Shown in pieces: positions 63,084 through 64,000 of a DNA stretch of 64,000 nucleotides; the first letter of the stretch is position 1; every line of letters begins with the position of its first letter. Where the stretch lies: NCBI RefSeq assembly GCF_000264295.1, contig NZ_AJXT01000015.1:1-64000 (forward strand). The letters run 5' to 3'. Source of the stretch: Rhodanobacter spathiphylli B39. Lineage in GTDB: Bacteria; Pseudomonadota; Gammaproteobacteria; Xanthomonadales; Rhodanobacteraceae. The notes beneath the pieces were generated by a model, which was given only the letters and a program-made list of their open reading frames with translations, had not been told where the DNA came from and did not search any database. The position numbers and the translations under genes are program-made.

Positions 63084-64000
63084 TTACGCCACCGCCCTGA
63101 ACAGCGGCGGGCGCGGCTGGCCCGACATCGGTACGTGCAGGCGCGGGTCGCTGGCGCTGGCCTGCAGCACCAGCGCATCGGCCACGCCGTCGAGCATGCG
63201 CACGTTGTGGCGCAGGCGGGCACGGACTCCGGCCTCGTCGAGCGGATCGTGCAGGGTCGCATTGAGTTCGCCGAACCACGCCAGCGCACACTGGTCGAGC
63301 ATCTCGCGCCGGCTGTGGCCGCCGCCCGCGGCGTGCCAGTGGCGGAACAGCGACTGCATGCGGCTGTTCAGGGCCTGCGCCCGTTCCAGCTCGGCACGCA
63401 TTTCGCCCAGGAACGCCAGGTCGGTGAGCCGTTGCTGGAACACCAGCTGGCACAGCACGCTCCAGTAGTACGCGTAATCCCAGATCACCTTGGCCGACAG
63501 CACTTCGGCGTTGCCGAACAGCGGGTACTGGTTGCGGAACAGGGTCAGCGTGCTGTCGTAGAACGAGAGGTACAGCTTTTCGTAGAAGTGGGCGTAGGGC
63601 GCGAGGTTGTGACCGGCGCGGTCGTGGCCGATCAGTCCGGTGATGTAGGTGTTGCTGATCGCGATGAAGTCGCTGCCGGGCGAGTAGAACGGATCGAGGA
63701 AGCTGCCCGCCTCGCCGGTGAGTGCCCAGCGGTCGGCGCTGAACAGCCGTCGGCTGCTGAACGAGTAGTCGCGCAGGAAGCGGAAGTCGAGCAGGCTGTC
63801 GCGCTCGGCGGCGATCGCGCGGCCCATCGCCGGCTGCTTTTCCTGCAGCCATCGCAGCGCGTGCTCGAAATCGCGCATGCCGTCCAGCGGATGCATCGCC
63901 GCGTCGCAGACGATGCCCACCGAGTGCGCGCCCGAGCCCAGCGGGATCAGCCACGCCCAGTAGCCCGCGCCCATCAGGTGGTTGGTCGAACGCCAGCGCT
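63084..64000 (-). CDS. FAD-dependent halogenase/monooxygenase-like protein (5' end outside window)
   Basis: The last ~305 residues are seen; the frame is open to the window end. RSTNHLMGAGYWAWLIPLGS and LTGEAGSFLDPFYSPGSDFI (motif binding FAD) are typical of the tryptophan-halogenase/geranylgeranyl-reductase-like flavoproteins of xanthomonadin clusters. Such a protein may halogenate or hydroxylate the aryl head; brominated xanthomonadins are known. The N-terminal GXGXXG and the catalytic Lys are outside the window. Confidence 0.85.
   Translation of the reverse strand, partial: RWRSTNHLMGAGYWAWLIPLGSGAHSVGIVCDAAMHPLDGMRDFEHALRWLQEKQPAMGRAIAAERDSLLDFRFLRDYSFSSRRLFSADRWALTGEAGSFLDPFYSPGSDFIAISNTYITGLIGHDRAGHNLAPYAHFYEKLYLSFYDSTLTLFRNQYPLFGNAEVLSAKVIWDYAYYWSVLCQLVFQQRLTDLAFLGEMRAELERAQALNSRMQSLFRHWHAAGGGHSRREMLDQCALAWFGELNATLHDPLDEAGVRARLRHNVRMLDGVADALVLQASASDPRLHVPMSGQPRPPLFRAVA

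Overview
The window is chromosomal DNA of a high-GC gammaproteobacterium of the Xanthomonadales, most likely a Rhodanobacteraceae member (Rhodanobacter/Dyella/Luteibacter type). The main clues are the arylpolyene (xanthomonadin-type) pigment cluster with a XanB2-like chorismatase, an Oar-like TonB-dependent receptor, a complete atpIBEFHAGDC operon followed by glmU, and GGGAATCG-type intergenic repeats. The genus call is inference from gene content and order.

Layout. 1-10.4 kb is core chromosome: the 3' part of a TonB-dependent receptor, an LplT/PlsC-like fusion, ampE, nudC, erpA, a bactofilin and its partner, bfr, bfd and rppH. A tRNA-Met (CAT) lies at 10384-10460. Its 3' end is repeated, with one base missing, at 44364-44387. 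These two copies bracket a genomic island of about 34 kb that starts with a P4-type tyrosine integrase pointing inward from the tRNA. After 44.4 kb the core resumes: queD, a phasin, the F1Fo ATP synthase operon, a TonB-C lipoprotein and glmU. From 55.5 kb to the window end lies the arylpolyene pigment cluster (chorismatase, ACP, two hotdog dehydratases, acyltransferase, LolA-like protein, MMPL exporter, ketoreductase and a flavin-dependent halogenase-like enzyme cut by the window end).

The island is a mosaic. Its left 24 kb is a dense defence block: a RelE/ParE-type toxin-antitoxin pair; a four-gene operon combining a type III-like Res (BPTD_3080 type), a GmrSD-like DUF262/DUF1524 protein, a Mod-type adenine methyltransferase and a GIY-YIG-like protein; a SIR2-HerA pair (Nezha-like); a convergent DUF433/DUF5615 (VapBC45-like) pair; a RelE-UvrD fusion; and a two-gene unit of a 1590-residue sacsin-like GHKL ATPase ending in a DUF3883 nuclease-like domain, overlapping a NERD-nuclease/superfamily I helicase gene. 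This last pair matches no named defence system I know and is the best candidate for a new one. Next comes a segment typical of integrative elements (RadC, DUF932, YqaJ recombinase, Cys-rich hydrolase/metal-binding protein), with strong hairpins ahead of most of its genes, like the published radC RNA motif by position. It ends in a broken helicase gene. The right end is a minus-strand module resembling alpA-yfjI-yfjJ of E. coli CP4-57 (small regulators, DUF3987 ATPase, inovirus Gp2/YfjJ-type replication protein), with inverted repeats that could be an origin.

Working together: the integrase, tRNA end repeats and CP4-57-like module explain mobility; the central block supplies several independent anti-phage layers; the flanks are housekeeping and pigment genes that the insertion does not interrupt, because the island restores the tRNA 3' end.
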